A stretch of DNA of 64,000 bases, taken from assembly GCF_027533845.1 (NCBI RefSeq), contig NZ_JAPZVN010000008.1, positions 240,119 to 304,118 on the forward strand, given 5' to 3'. Both the position numbers and the translations under genes were made by a program. The first letter of the stretch is position 1. Every line of letters begins with the position of its first letter. A model generated the notes under the pieces. The model was not told where the DNA came from, did no database searches, and saw only the letters and a program-made list of their open reading frames with translations. The stretch comes from Streptomyces sp. RPT161 (GTDB taxonomy: Bacteria > Actinomycetota > Actinomycetes > Streptomycetales > Streptomycetaceae). Below, piece after piece: positions 16,275-24,700 of this stretch.

Positions 16275-17780
16275 TCAGCGTTGGACCGCGAGGGCGAACG
16301 GCTCCAGTTCGGCGGCGAGGTCGTCGTGCACCCGGGCGGTGAGCAGCGTGCCCTCGCCGGTGTGCTCCTCGGCGAGCACCTCGCCGCTGGCGTGTACCCG
16401 GGAGACCAGCGCGCCGTGCGTGTACGGCACGAGCGCCTCAACCCGTACGGCGGGCCGGGGCAGTTCGTCGTCGATCAGCCGCAGCAGCTCGTCCATGCCG
16501 CGACCGGTGCGGGCGGAGACCGCGATGGAGTGCTTCTCGTTGCGCAGCAGCCGCTGGAGGACCAGCGGGTCCGCCGCGTCCGCCTTGTTGACCACCACGA
16601 TCTCCGGCACGTCGAGCGCGCCGACGTCGCGGAACACCTCGCGCACCGCGGCGAGCTGCTCCTCGGGGACCGGGTGCGAGCCGTCCACCACGTGCAGGAT
16701 CAGGTCGGCGTCGGCGACCTCCTCCATGGTGGAGCGGAACGCCTCGACCAGGTGGTGCGGCAGATGCCGGACGAACCCGACGGTGTCGGCGAGCGTGTAG
16801 AGCCGACCGCTGGGCGTCTCGGCCCGTCGCACGGTCGGGTCCAAGGTGGCGAACAGCGCGTTCTCCACCAGGACGCCGGCCCCGGTCAGCCGGTTGAGCA
16901 GCGAGGACTTGCCCGCGTTGGTGTAGCCCGCGATGGCCACCGAGGGGACCTGGTGGCGCTTGCGCTCCTTGCGCTTCAGATCGCGGCTGGTCTTCATCTC
17001 CGCGATCTCCCGGCGCATCTTCGCCATCTTCTCGCGGATCCGCCGCCGGTCCGTCTCGATCTTGGTCTCACCGGGACCACGGGTGGCCATGCCGCCGCCC
17101 GACGAGCCGGAGCCACCACCACCCATCTGCCGGGACAGCGACTGACCCCAGCCGCGCAGCCTGGGCAGCATGTACTGCATCTGGGCCAGGGAGACCTGCG
17201 CCTTGCCCTCTCGGGACTTGGCGTGCTGGGCGAAGATGTCGAGGATCAGCGCGGTGCGGTCGACCACCTTGACCTTGACCACGTCTTCCAGGTGGATCAG
17301 CTGGCCGGGGCTCAGCTCACCGTCGCAGACCACGGTGTCGGCGCCGGTCTCCACGACGATGTCGCGCAGTTCCTGGGCCTTGCCGGAGCCGATGTAGGTG
17401 GCCGGGTCGGGCTTGTCGCGGCGCTGGATCACTCCGTCGAGGACCAGGGCGCCCGCGGTCTCGGCGAGTGCGGCCAGCTCGGCCAGGGAGTTGTCGGCGT
17501 CGTCCACCGTGCCGTCGGTCCACACTCCGACCAGCACCACGCGCTCCAGGCGCAGCTGCCGGTACTCGACCTCGGTGATGTCCTCCAGCTCGGTGGACAG
17601 GCCCGCGACGCGGCGCAGCGAAGCACGGTCCGAGCGGTCGAACTGCTCGCCGTCCCGCTCCCCGTCGATCTCCTGGCTCCATGCGGTGTCCTCGTCCATC
17701 AGGGCGTGGGCCCGACGGTTCTCGGAAAGGCGCTGGCGGTCGGCCTCGTGGGCCGAGGAGGGAGCAGTGGAGTTGGTCAT
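16275..17780 (-). CDS. hflX: GTPase HflX
   Basis: A 501-residue ribosome-associated GTPase that splits stalled or heat-damaged 70S ribosomes. The N-terminal HflX domain has PDPATYIGSGKAQEL near residue 128, followed by a helical linker with a Gly/Ser-rich insert (MGGGGSGSSGGGMATRGPGETKIE, near 225). The G domain shows G1 GYTNAGKSSLLNRL near 282, G3 DTVGFVRHLP and G4 NKAD. The start at ATG 17780 (MTNSTAPSS) follows AAAGGAAC; an open frame to 17900 is ignored because it is upstream of this site and non-conserved in character. It is 135 bases downstream of the M1 peptidase gene on the same strand. Confidence 0.95.
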   Translation of the reverse strand: MTNSTAPSSAHEADRQRLSENRRAHALMDEDTAWSQEIDGERDGEQFDRSDRASLRRVAGLSTELEDITEVEYRQLRLERVVLVGVWTDGTVDDADNSLAELAALAETAGALVLDGVIQRRDKPDPATYIGSGKAQELRDIVVETGADTVVCDGELSPGQLIHLEDVVKVKVVDRTALILDIFAQHAKSREGKAQVSLAQMQYMLPRLRGWGQSLSRQMGGGGSGSSGGGMATRGPGETKIETDRRRIREKMAKMRREIAEMKTSRDLKRKERKRHQVPSVAIAGYTNAGKSSLLNRLTGAGVLVENALFATLDPTVRRAETPSGRLYTLADTVGFVRHLPHHLVEAFRSTMEEVADADLILHVVDGSHPVPEEQLAAVREVFRDVGALDVPEIVVVNKADAADPLVLQRLLRNEKHSIAVSARTGRGMDELLRLIDDELPRPAVRVEALVPYTHGALVSRVHASGEVLAEEHTGEGTLLTARVHDDLAAELEPFALAVQR

Positions 17781-17915
17781 TTGTTCCTTTGCGTCACGGA
17801 GATGATGGTTTGCGGCCCGGGCGGCCGGGACCGTCCGTCGTATGTGGTAACGCGGCGCGGGGCCGGAGGATTCCCACGGCGGCCGCCTCGATGGTCGCAC
17901 GGTACGGCGGCCACG

Positions 17916-19361
17916 TCACGTGTGTTTCGCCGGGGCCGCCCCCTGCCGCCACTTGGGGTGGCCGGGCATGGGCGGGGTGGTCTTGCCGTAGAGCCAGCCG
18001 CGCAGGAAACCGGACAGGTCGCGTCCGGCGACGTGCGAGGCCAGGGTGATGAAGTCGGCGGTGGAGGCGTTGCCGTCGCGGTGCACGGTGACCCAGACTC
18101 GCTCCAGCCGCCGGAACACGGCGTCGCCGATCTCCTGGCGCAGTGCGTACAGGGCCAGGGCGCCGCCGGAGTACACGTTGTCGCGGAAGATCGACAGCTG
18201 GTCACGGGCGGGCGGCTTGGGCAGGGCGGGCGGGCCCGCGAGGCGGCGGTTGGCGGCGTCCCGCTGGTAGGCGCTCCTGGCCTGCTGGTCCAGCGACGCC
18301 CCGTACCTCTTCTCCGCCCGGTAGCGCCACTCGTACCAGGTGGCGTGGCCCTCGTTGAGCCACAGGTCGGACCAGGCGGCGGGGGTGACGCTGTCACCGA
18401 ACCACTGGTGGGACAGCTCGTGCACCATCAGCGGCGCGGCCAGGCGCTCGGGAGCGAGCAGGACCCGCCGCTCGAACAGGGACAGGGTCTGCGTCTCCAG
18501 CTCGAAGCCGGTCGTGGTGTCGACGTCGAGGATCCCGTACGTCTCGAAGGGGTAGCGGCCGACCTGCGCCTCCATCCAGGTCAGCTGCCCGGGGGTCAGT
18601 GCCAGCCGGGCGGCCAGCCGGTCTCGGTCGGCGGCGGCCACCACATCGCGCAGCGGCAGGCCCTCGGGGCCGGTGTGCCGCAGGACGGCGGAGCGCCCGA
18701 TGGAGATCTGGGCCAGCTCGGTGGCCATCGGGTGCGCGGTGCGGTACGTCCAGGTGGTGCCGCCCGGGGAGACGCGCGGGGCACCCAGCGGGAGCCCGTT
18801 GGCGACGACGGTGATGCCGTTCGGCGCGGTGATCCGGAAGGTGAAGCGGGCCTTGTCGGACGGGTGGTCGTTGCAGGGGAAGACGCGGTGCGCGGACTCC
18901 GGCTGGTTGCCCATCGCCAGCCCGTCTCTGGTGCGGATCCAGCCGCCGTCGCCCGGCAGGCCGTGCGGGTCGCTGGTGTGGGTGATGGTGACGGTCATGG
19001 CTTCACGGGCGCGGATCTGCCGCCAGGGCGTGACCAGCAGTCGCTCCCCCTGTCGGGTGAACCGCGCCGGACGCCCGTCGACCAGCACCGACGACACCCG
19101 CGCACCCGTGAAGTCCAGTTGGAAGCCGTCCAGGGCGGTCAGCGCGCGCGCCCGGATCCGGGTGACCGCGTCCAGCGGCCGGCCTGGCCCGTGGTAGTCG
19201 AGCGAGATGTCGTAGGCGGTGGCGTCGTAGCTCGGATCGCCGACCGCCGGATAGAGCCGGTCGCCCCGGCCGACCGCCGGTGCGCCGGGCTGCTGGGCGC
19301 CGGTCAGGGCGAGGACGGTGGCGGCGGCCACGACCGCCCGGCCGACGGTGGTTGCGAACAT
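17916..19361 (-). CDS. Secreted M1-family zinc metallopeptidase (aminopeptidase-like)
   Basis: A 481-residue exported peptidase. The first ~25 residues form a signal peptide (hydrophobic AVVAAATVLALTGA). The zinc site is complete: HELSHQW near residue 312 with the third ligand Glu 18 residues on in NEGHATWYEW. The tyrosine-containing C-terminal part (FRDNVYSGGALALYALRQEIG) is also typical. The usual GXMEN substrate motif of M1 aminopeptidases is replaced by GFELETQTLSLF near 283, a variant seen in bacterial peptidases of this subgroup. The protein is about half the length of aminopeptidase N and lacks its large C-terminal helical domain. Extracellular peptide breakdown is the likely role. Confidence 0.88.
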   Translation of the reverse strand: MFATTVGRAVVAAATVLALTGAQQPGAPAVGRGDRLYPAVGDPSYDATAYDISLDYHGPGRPLDAVTRIRARALTALDGFQLDFTGARVSSVLVDGRPARFTRQGERLLVTPWRQIRAREAMTVTITHTSDPHGLPGDGGWIRTRDGLAMGNQPESAHRVFPCNDHPSDKARFTFRITAPNGITVVANGLPLGAPRVSPGGTTWTYRTAHPMATELAQISIGRSAVLRHTGPEGLPLRDVVAAADRDRLAARLALTPGQLTWMEAQVGRYPFETYGILDVDTTTGFELETQTLSLFERRVLLAPERLAAPLMVHELSHQWFGDSVTPAAWSDLWLNEGHATWYEWRYRAEKRYGASLDQQARSAYQRDAANRRLAGPPALPKPPARDQLSIFRDNVYSGGALALYALRQEIGDAVFRRLERVWVTVHRDGNASTADFITLASHVAGRDLSGFLRGWLYGKTTPPMPGHPKWRQGAAPAKHT

Positions 19362-19452
19362 GGACCACCGCTTATCAGCGCGGCGGTCGGGTCCGCGGGC
19401 GGCGCGGCCGGTTCCGCACCCGATCGGCCCCAGAAGGTCAGCGCGGTTGCCG

Positions 19453-21579
19453 TCAGCCGCGGGCGGCGGCCATCGGGCGGGCCTGGGTGCGGTAGACGTC
19501 GTAGACGCCGGGCACCCGGCGCATCGCCCGCATCAGCGCGGACAGGGCGCCCGGCTCGGGCAGTTCGATGGTGTACGTGTGGCGGACCCGCTGCTCCTGC
19601 GGGGGTTCCACGTCGGCGGCGAGGATGCCGACGCCCTCGGCGGAGATCGCCTCGGTGAGGTCGGCCAGCAGGTGGGGGCGGCCCAGCGCCTCGGCGCGGA
19701 CGGTGACCCGGTATCCGGCGGCGGGCGTCTCGGTGCGCCAGCGCACGGTCTGCGGCGCACGCCCGGCGGCGGTCATCCTGGCCACCGCCGGACACTCGGC
19801 GCGGTGCACGGCGACGGTGCCGCCGCGGATGACGAACCCGGTCACCGCGTCCGGCGGCACCGGGGTACAGCAGCGGGCCAGCCGTACCGCCGCGCCCGGC
19901 CGGTCGGTGACCGCGACGGGCTCGGCGGCCGGCGCCTCCTCGGCGGTGCGCACCGGGCGGGACGCGCCGCCGCCCTCCTGCGCGGCGGGCTCCTCCTCGG
20001 CGCGTTCCTCGGGGTGGGCGGCCAGCCAGCGGCTGATCGCGATCCGCGCGGCGGCGGTGTGCGCGTGGCCCAGCCAGTCCGGGGACGGACCGGAGCCCGC
20101 GGCCATCAGCAGGTGCAGGGTGTCGCCGTCGCGCAGCGCGGTGCCGAGCGAGACGAGGCGGCCGTTGACCCGGGCGCCCACGCAGGTGTGCGCCGTCTCG
20201 CCGTGCAGCGCGTACGCCGCGTCGATACAGGAGGCTCCGGCGGACAGGCCGATGGTGCCGCCGTCGGCGGAGAAGACGGTGATCTCCCGGTCCTGGGCCA
20301 GTTCGTCGCGCAGCGCGGTCCAGAACGTGTCCGGGTCGGAGGCGTCCCGCTGCCACTCCAGCAGCCGGGAGAGCCAGCCGGGCCGGGTGGGGTCGGTGCG
20401 CTCGCCGTCGTCCGAACTGTCCGCCGTCGTATAGGGGTTGCCCAGGGCGACCACGCCGGCTTCGGCGACCCGGTGCATCTGCCGGGTGCGGACCAGGACT
20501 TCGGTGATCGCGCCGTGCCGGTCGGCGATGGCGGTGTGCAGCGACTGGTAGAGGTTGAACTTCGGGGCCGCGATGAAGTCCTTGAATTCCGCAATCACCG
20601 GAGTGAAGCAGGTGTGCAACTCCCCCAGTACGGCGTAGCAGTCGGCGTCCTCGCCGACCAGCACCAGCAGCCGGCCGAACTCGCTGCCGCCGAGCTGCCC
20701 GCCGCGTTTGAGCCGCGCCCGGTGTACGGAGAGCACATGCCGGGCGCGGATCCCCACCTCCGCGGTGATCCCGGCGTCCCGCAGCACCGCCCGCACCTCG
20801 TCGGCGACCTTCTCCAGCGGTTCCGGCCGGGAGTAGTGGTCCAGCATCAACTCCCTTGCCCGGGCGTAGTCCTCGGGGTGCAGGATGGCGAAGACCATGT
20901 CCTCCAGCTCGGTCTTGAGCGCCTGCACGCCCAACCGCTCGGCCAGCGGAATGAGCACGTCCCCGGTGACCTTGGCGATCCTGGCCTGCTTCTCCGGGCG
21001 CATCACGCCGAGGGTTCGCATGTTGTGCAGCCGGTCGGCCAGCTTGATGGACATCACGCGGACGTCGTTGCCGGTGGCGACCAGCATCTTGCGGAACGTC
21101 TCGGGCTCGGCCGCGGCCCCGTAGTCCACCTTCTCCAGCTTGGTGACACCGTCGACGAGGTAGCGCACCTCCGCGCCGAACTGCTCGCCCACCTGATCGA
21201 GCGTCACGTCGGTGTCCTCGACGGTGTCGTGCAGCAAGGACGCTGTCAACGTCGTTGTCTCCGCGCCGAGTTCGGCCAGGATCAGGGTGACGGCCAGCGG
21301 ATGGGTGATGTAGGGCTCACCGCTCTTGCGGAACTGGCCGCGGTGCGAGGCCTCGGCGAGCACGTACGCCCGGCGCAGCGCGTCGAGGTCGGCGCGCGGA
21401 TGGTGGCCGCGGTGCACCTTGGCGATGTGCTCGATGGCGTCGGGCAGCCGGTCCCGGCCACCGGCCGCGCCCAACAGCGCGGCCCGGCCGAGTCTGCGCA
21501 GATCCAGGCGGGACAGACCGCGCCTGCGCTCGGTCCCCTGGGATGCGGTCACCGCGTCAACGGCGTTCTTAGCGCTCAT
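19453..21579 (-). CDS. rshA: RelA/SpoT homologue RshA ((p)ppGpp hydrolase/synthetase)
   Basis: A 708-residue stringent-response enzyme that acts on the alarmone (p)ppGpp. The HD hydrolase domain is intact: LTASLLHDTVEDTDVTL near residue 110 and IKLADRLHNMRTLG near 175. The synthetase region (about 255-380) keeps EFKDFIAAPKFNLYQSLHT but is divergent elsewhere: the usual GRPKHYYSIYQKM region reads IRARHVLSVHRARL, and the Asp of the usual 'YDLVGIRV' segment is not present (SEFGRLLVLV). TGS (VFSADGGTIGLSAGAS, ~440) and ACT (C-terminal ~80) domains follow. The ATG at 21579 has GGAGGTG. S. coelicolor carries this second homologue besides RelA. Confidence 0.9.
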   Translation of the reverse strand: MSAKNAVDAVTASQGTERRRGLSRLDLRRLGRAALLGAAGGRDRLPDAIEHIAKVHRGHHPRADLDALRRAYVLAEASHRGQFRKSGEPYITHPLAVTLILAELGAETTTLTASLLHDTVEDTDVTLDQVGEQFGAEVRYLVDGVTKLEKVDYGAAAEPETFRKMLVATGNDVRVMSIKLADRLHNMRTLGVMRPEKQARIAKVTGDVLIPLAERLGVQALKTELEDMVFAILHPEDYARARELMLDHYSRPEPLEKVADEVRAVLRDAGITAEVGIRARHVLSVHRARLKRGGQLGGSEFGRLLVLVGEDADCYAVLGELHTCFTPVIAEFKDFIAAPKFNLYQSLHTAIADRHGAITEVLVRTRQMHRVAEAGVVALGNPYTTADSSDDGERTDPTRPGWLSRLLEWQRDASDPDTFWTALRDELAQDREITVFSADGGTIGLSAGASCIDAAYALHGETAHTCVGARVNGRLVSLGTALRDGDTLHLLMAAGSGPSPDWLGHAHTAAARIAISRWLAAHPEERAEEEPAAQEGGGASRPVRTAEEAPAAEPVAVTDRPGAAVRLARCCTPVPPDAVTGFVIRGGTVAVHRAECPAVARMTAAGRAPQTVRWRTETPAAGYRVTVRAEALGRPHLLADLTEAISAEGVGILAADVEPPQEQRVRHTYTIELPEPGALSALMRAMRRVPGVYDVYRTQARPMAAARG

Positions 21580-21742
21580 CGGGCACCTCCGGCAGCCAAC
21601 ACCGGCGGCGTGCTGGATGCCGCGCCGGTGCTTGATGCTACCGAGCCCGCCACCGGCTGCTGTCGGCCTCTCGCCCAGGGTGATCCGGATCACCCGCCGG
21701 ATCACCCTTTAGAGGGAACGCGGATACCGACACATTTGCGGT

Positions 21743-22636
21743 CTAGTCGGCGGTCGCGAGCCAGTGCGGATCGATGACGCCCTCCGCGACGATGACCGCG
21801 GGGCCGGTCATCTCCACGGTGCCGTCAGGGTGTTCGGCGATCACCAGCCGTCCGCCGGGCACGTCGACCGTGTAGCGGACCGGGCTGCCGGTGACGGCCG
21901 GGTCGACCCCGTCGCGGCGCGCGGCGGCGACCATCACGGCGCAGGCGCCGGTGCCGCAGGAGCGCGTCTCGCCGGAGCCGCGCTCGTGCACCCGCAGGGC
22001 CACATGGCGCGGGCCGCGGTCGACCACGAACTCGACGTTGACGCCTGCGGGGTAGGCGTCGGCGGGGCTCACCAGCGGGGCGTCGAACAGCTTCCCGGCG
22101 TCCGCGAGGTCCGCGACGAACGCGACGGCGTGCGGGTTGCCCATGTTGACGTTGCGGGCGGGCCAGGAGCGCTCGCCCACGGTGACGGTGATCTCACCGG
22201 AGGGCAGCAGCGCACGGCCCATGTCCACGGTGATGTCGCCGGGCGTGCCGTCCGGGCCCGGCTTGGCGAGGTGGACCCGGCGGATACCGGCGCGGGTGGC
22301 GACGGCCAGGTCGCCCGCCTCGGCGAGCCCGGCGCGCTCCAGGTAGCGGGCGAAGACCCGGACGCCGTTGCCGCACATCTCGGCGACGCTGCCGTCGCTG
22401 TTGCGGTAGTCCATGAACCACTCGGCCTCGTCGGCGAGCGCGGTGGCCTCCGGGTGCGCGGCGCAGCGCACCACGCGCAGCAGGCCGTCGCCGCCGATGC
22501 CCGCCCTGCGGTCGCACAGCCGGGCCACGTCCGTGGCGGACAGGTCGAGCCGCCCGTCCGGGTCGGGGACGATCACGAAGTCGTTCTCGGTGCCGTGGCC
22601 CTTGAGGAAGGGCAGCGGCTGCGGTGCGGCGTTCAC
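21743..22636 (-). CDS. dapF: Diaminopimelate epimerase
   Basis: A 297-residue enzyme that converts LL- to meso-diaminopimelate for lysine and peptidoglycan. Both catalytic cysteines are present: EMCGNGVRVFARYL near residue 91 and ETRSCGTGACAVMVA near 231. The N-terminal FLKGHGTENDFVIVPD is the usual beginning. The start is GTG 22636. It lies downstream of miaA and the small membrane-protein gene on the same strand. In Streptomyces LL-diaminopimelate is used in the wall of vegetative hyphae, so DapF mainly feeds lysine synthesis there. Confidence 0.97.
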   Translation of the reverse strand: MNAAPQPLPFLKGHGTENDFVIVPDPDGRLDLSATDVARLCDRRAGIGGDGLLRVVRCAAHPEATALADEAEWFMDYRNSDGSVAEMCGNGVRVFARYLERAGLAEAGDLAVATRAGIRRVHLAKPGPDGTPGDITVDMGRALLPSGEITVTVGERSWPARNVNMGNPHAVAFVADLADAGKLFDAPLVSPADAYPAGVNVEFVVDRGPRHVALRVHERGSGETRSCGTGACAVMVAAARRDGVDPAVTGSPVRYTVDVPGGRLVIAEHPDGTVEMTGPAVIVAEGVIDPHWLATAD

Positions 22637-22654
22637 GTCTTCGATCGTATCCTG

Positions 22655-22673
22655 CGGCCCTTCACGGGCCGCG
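22655..22673. terminator. Hairpin in the gap before dapF
   Basis: A perfect 7-base stem (22655-22661 and 22667-22673) with a 5-base loop lies between the membrane-protein gene and dapF. It may attenuate or end transcription entering dapF, but it is short. Confidence 0.4.
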
Positions 22674-22743
22674 GTGCGTCGGGAGCGCCGGTTCGCGGCG
22701 CCGGTTGCCCGGCGGCGCGGCGAGCCTTTGCGAGGGCCCGGGA

Positions 22744-23235
22744 TCAGCGCAGGCGGGCCACGCGCCAGACGGCCAGCAGGGCGACCAGGAGGGCGAAGGC
22801 GGTGTAACCGGCGACGAAGCGCCAGTCGGGGCGCTGGCCGGAGCCCCGGGCGGGCAGGCCCGGCCAGGTGTAGCCGACCCGGCGGGCGGCCATGATGGCC
22901 CAGCCCGCCGAACAGCAGCTGAGCAGCAGGCCGAGCATGGCGACCACCGGTCCCCCGTCGCCGAACTCGAAGGCGAGCGGGAAGGCGAACATCAGCGAAC
23001 CCACGGTGCCCAGCCCGACGATCGGGACGAGTTGCCAGATGCGCATCCGGCGCGGCGGGCGCAGTTCCCGGAAGGACTGCGCGTCGGATTCCGCTTCCGG
23101 GTCCGTCTCGTCCTCGGCGGGGCCGTCGTCGGTCAACGGGAGGGCTGCCAGCTCACTGTCCGGGCGCGGCTGCGGCAGTTCGTCCGCAGGCCGCCGCTGG
23201 TCCCGCCCGGGTCGGTCACGAGGGCCGGCCTCCAT
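22744..23235 (-). CDS. Small integral membrane protein, unknown function
   Basis: A 163-residue protein without a recognised family. The first ~70 residues are polar and acidic (PAEDETDPEAESDAQ) and probably cytoplasmic. Three hydrophobic segments follow: QLVPIVGLGTVGSLMFAFPLAF, VVAMLGLLLSCCSAGWAIMA and a C-terminal VAGYTAFALLVALLAVW. The start at ATG 23235 is chosen (a GGAGGG lies about 10 bases upstream); an in-frame GTG six bases earlier is also possible. It sits between miaA and dapF on the same strand, a position conserved in streptomycetes, but this gives no clue to its job. Confidence 0.7.
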   Translation of the reverse strand: MEAGPRDRPGRDQRRPADELPQPRPDSELAALPLTDDGPAEDETDPEAESDAQSFRELRPPRRMRIWQLVPIVGLGTVGSLMFAFPLAFEFGDGGPVVAMLGLLLSCCSAGWAIMAARRVGYTWPGLPARGSGQRPDWRFVAGYTAFALLVALLAVWRVARLR

Positions 23236-23337
23236 CGCCACACGCCCTCCCACCTCGTCCGATGTAGCCCGTGCTCGATAATGGCACGGTGTCAGGGCGG
23301 TCAACCCCCAGCGGGGCGTCCCGTGGCCATCACGTGA

Positions 23338-24285
23338 TCAGGCTGTGACCGCCCGTTCGAGCAACGCCATTGTCTGGTCGGCGAGTTCCGTTAGCCCACC
23401 GCTGATCCAGTGCACCCTCGCGTCCCGGCGGAACCACGAGTCCTGACGGCGCGCGAAGCGCTTGGTGGCGCGCACGGTCTCCGCCCGCGCCTCGTCCTCG
23501 CCGCACTCACCGGCGAAGTGCGCCAGCACCTGCTGGTAGCCCAGCGCGCGGGAGGCGGTCAGCCCGTCGCGCAGCCCGACGGCCTCCAGCGCCCGCACCT
23601 CGTCCAGCAGTCCGGCCTGCCACATCCGGTCCACCCGCAGGGTGATCCGCTCGTCGAGCACCGGGCGCGGTACGTCCACACCGATCTGGACGGTGTCGTA
23701 GACCGACCGCTGGGCGTCCGGGCCGGGCAGGTTGGCGGTGAACGGGCGGCCGGTGATCTCCACGACCTCCAGCGCGCGCACGATGCGGCGCCCGTTGCTG
23801 GGCAGGATCGACCGCGCCGCCTCGGGGTCCACGGCGGCCAGCCGGGCGTGCAGCGGACCGGTGCCGCGCTCCTGCAACTCCCGCTCCAGCCGGGCCCGCA
23901 CCTCGGGGTCGGTGCCGGGGAACTCCAGGACGTCGATCGCGGCCCGTACGTACAGGCCGGAGCCGCCGACCAGGATCGGCGTGCGCCCGGCCGCCAGCAG
24001 CCGGTCGATCTCGGCGCGCGCCAGCCGCTGGTACTCGGCGACGCTGGCCGCCACCGTCACGTCCCAGATGTCGAGCAGATGGTGTGGGACACCACCGCGC
24101 TCGCTCTCGGTGAGCTTGGCGGTGCCGATGTCCATCCCGCGGTAGAGCTGCATAGAGTCGGCGTTGACGACCTCGCCGCCGAGGGACTGTGCGAGCCGGA
24201 CGCCCAGGTCGGACTTTCCGGCGGCGGTGGGGCCGACGACGGCGATCACCCGGGGGGTGCGGGGGGATGGGACAACGTTGTTCAC
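23338..24285 (-). CDS. miaA: tRNA dimethylallyltransferase
   Basis: A 315-residue enzyme that adds the dimethylallyl group to A37 of tRNAs reading codons that start with U; MiaB (25570-27045) then methylthiolates the product. VIAVVGPTAAGKSDLGVRLA at residues ~12-31 is the P-loop. NADSMQLYRGMDIGTAKLT, VGGSGLYVRA and SRALGYQQVLA are further MiaA motifs, and KRFARRQDSWFRRD near the end is the tRNA-binding signature. The GTG at 24285 is chosen because the P-loop follows at the family's usual distance; the long open frame to 25056 upstream is not coding. Confidence 0.95.
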   Translation of the reverse strand: MNNVVPSPRTPRVIAVVGPTAAGKSDLGVRLAQSLGGEVVNADSMQLYRGMDIGTAKLTESERGGVPHHLLDIWDVTVAASVAEYQRLARAEIDRLLAAGRTPILVGGSGLYVRAAIDVLEFPGTDPEVRARLERELQERGTGPLHARLAAVDPEAARSILPSNGRRIVRALEVVEITGRPFTANLPGPDAQRSVYDTVQIGVDVPRPVLDERITLRVDRMWQAGLLDEVRALEAVGLRDGLTASRALGYQQVLAHFAGECGEDEARAETVRATKRFARRQDSWFRRDARVHWISGGLTELADQTMALLERAVTA

Positions 24286-24328
24286 CTCCCCAGTCTCCCA
24301 AATGCCGCGCACCGCCCTCGATCGAGTT

Positions 24329-24344
24329 ACGTGACTGGTCACGT
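24329..24344. promoter_or_regulatory. Perfect 16-base palindrome in the miaA / small-protein divergent gap
   Basis: ACGTGACTGGTCACGT is a 7-2-7 perfect inverted repeat, 44 bases upstream of the miaA start and 63 bases upstream of the small protein gene. This is the size and position of a dimeric repressor's operator. The cognate factor is unknown. Confidence 0.5.
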
Positions 24345-24406
24345 GTGCGGTCGTTGCCCGAGCGGACGCGGTTTTTCCCCCGCACGAGCAAGGTCTGGAG
24401 TAACTA

Positions 24407-24613
24407 ATGGGTGTTTTCGATTGGCTTCGGCGTGGTTCGTCCACCAAGGCGGCGACCGAGGCGGCGCCGGCCGAGAGCGCCAGCACCGCACCGGAGGAGA
24501 CACCGGAGGAGTCGGCCAAGTCCGCGGAGTCCGCCGACCAGGTCGGCATCCCCAAGCAGCAGTCCGCCGACAAGGCGGCCGACAGCGAGACCGGCGAAGG
24601 CGCCCGCAACTGA
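24407..24613 (+). CDS. Short acidic conserved-looking protein
   Basis: A 68-residue protein with a basic amphipathic N-terminus (MGVFDWLRRG) and an acidic, Ala/Glu/Ser-rich rest that ends GIPKQQSADKAADSETGEG. It is likely unstructured and has no membrane segment. Support for coding comes from a GGAG site six bases before the ATG, strong third-position GC bias, a terminator hairpin 40 bases downstream and its own divergent promoter space. Similar small proteins lie beside miaA in other Streptomyces, sometimes labelled 'gliding motility protein' without evidence. The function is unknown. Confidence 0.7.
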   Translation: MGVFDWLRRGSSTKAATEAAPAESASTAPEETPEESAKSAESADQVGIPKQQSADKAADSETGEGARN

Positions 24614-24652
24614 GCCCCGCGCCCCGGGCCTGACGGCCCGCCAACCCGACGG

Positions 24653-24677
24653 GCCGCGCAGCCAAGCGCTGCGCGGC
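24653..24677. terminator. Terminator between the small protein gene and the dioxygenase-like gene
   Basis: A perfect 10-base stem (24653-24662 and 24668-24677) with a 5-base loop lies between convergent genes. Confidence 0.75.
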
Positions 24678-24700
24678 ACGTCGCGTACCGCCGCCCGCCC

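Noticed and set aside
16224..19658. Open frame of over 1,100 codons opposite hflX and the M1 peptidase
   Set aside because: Shadow of two genes with intact catalytic motifs; it also crosses two gene boundaries.
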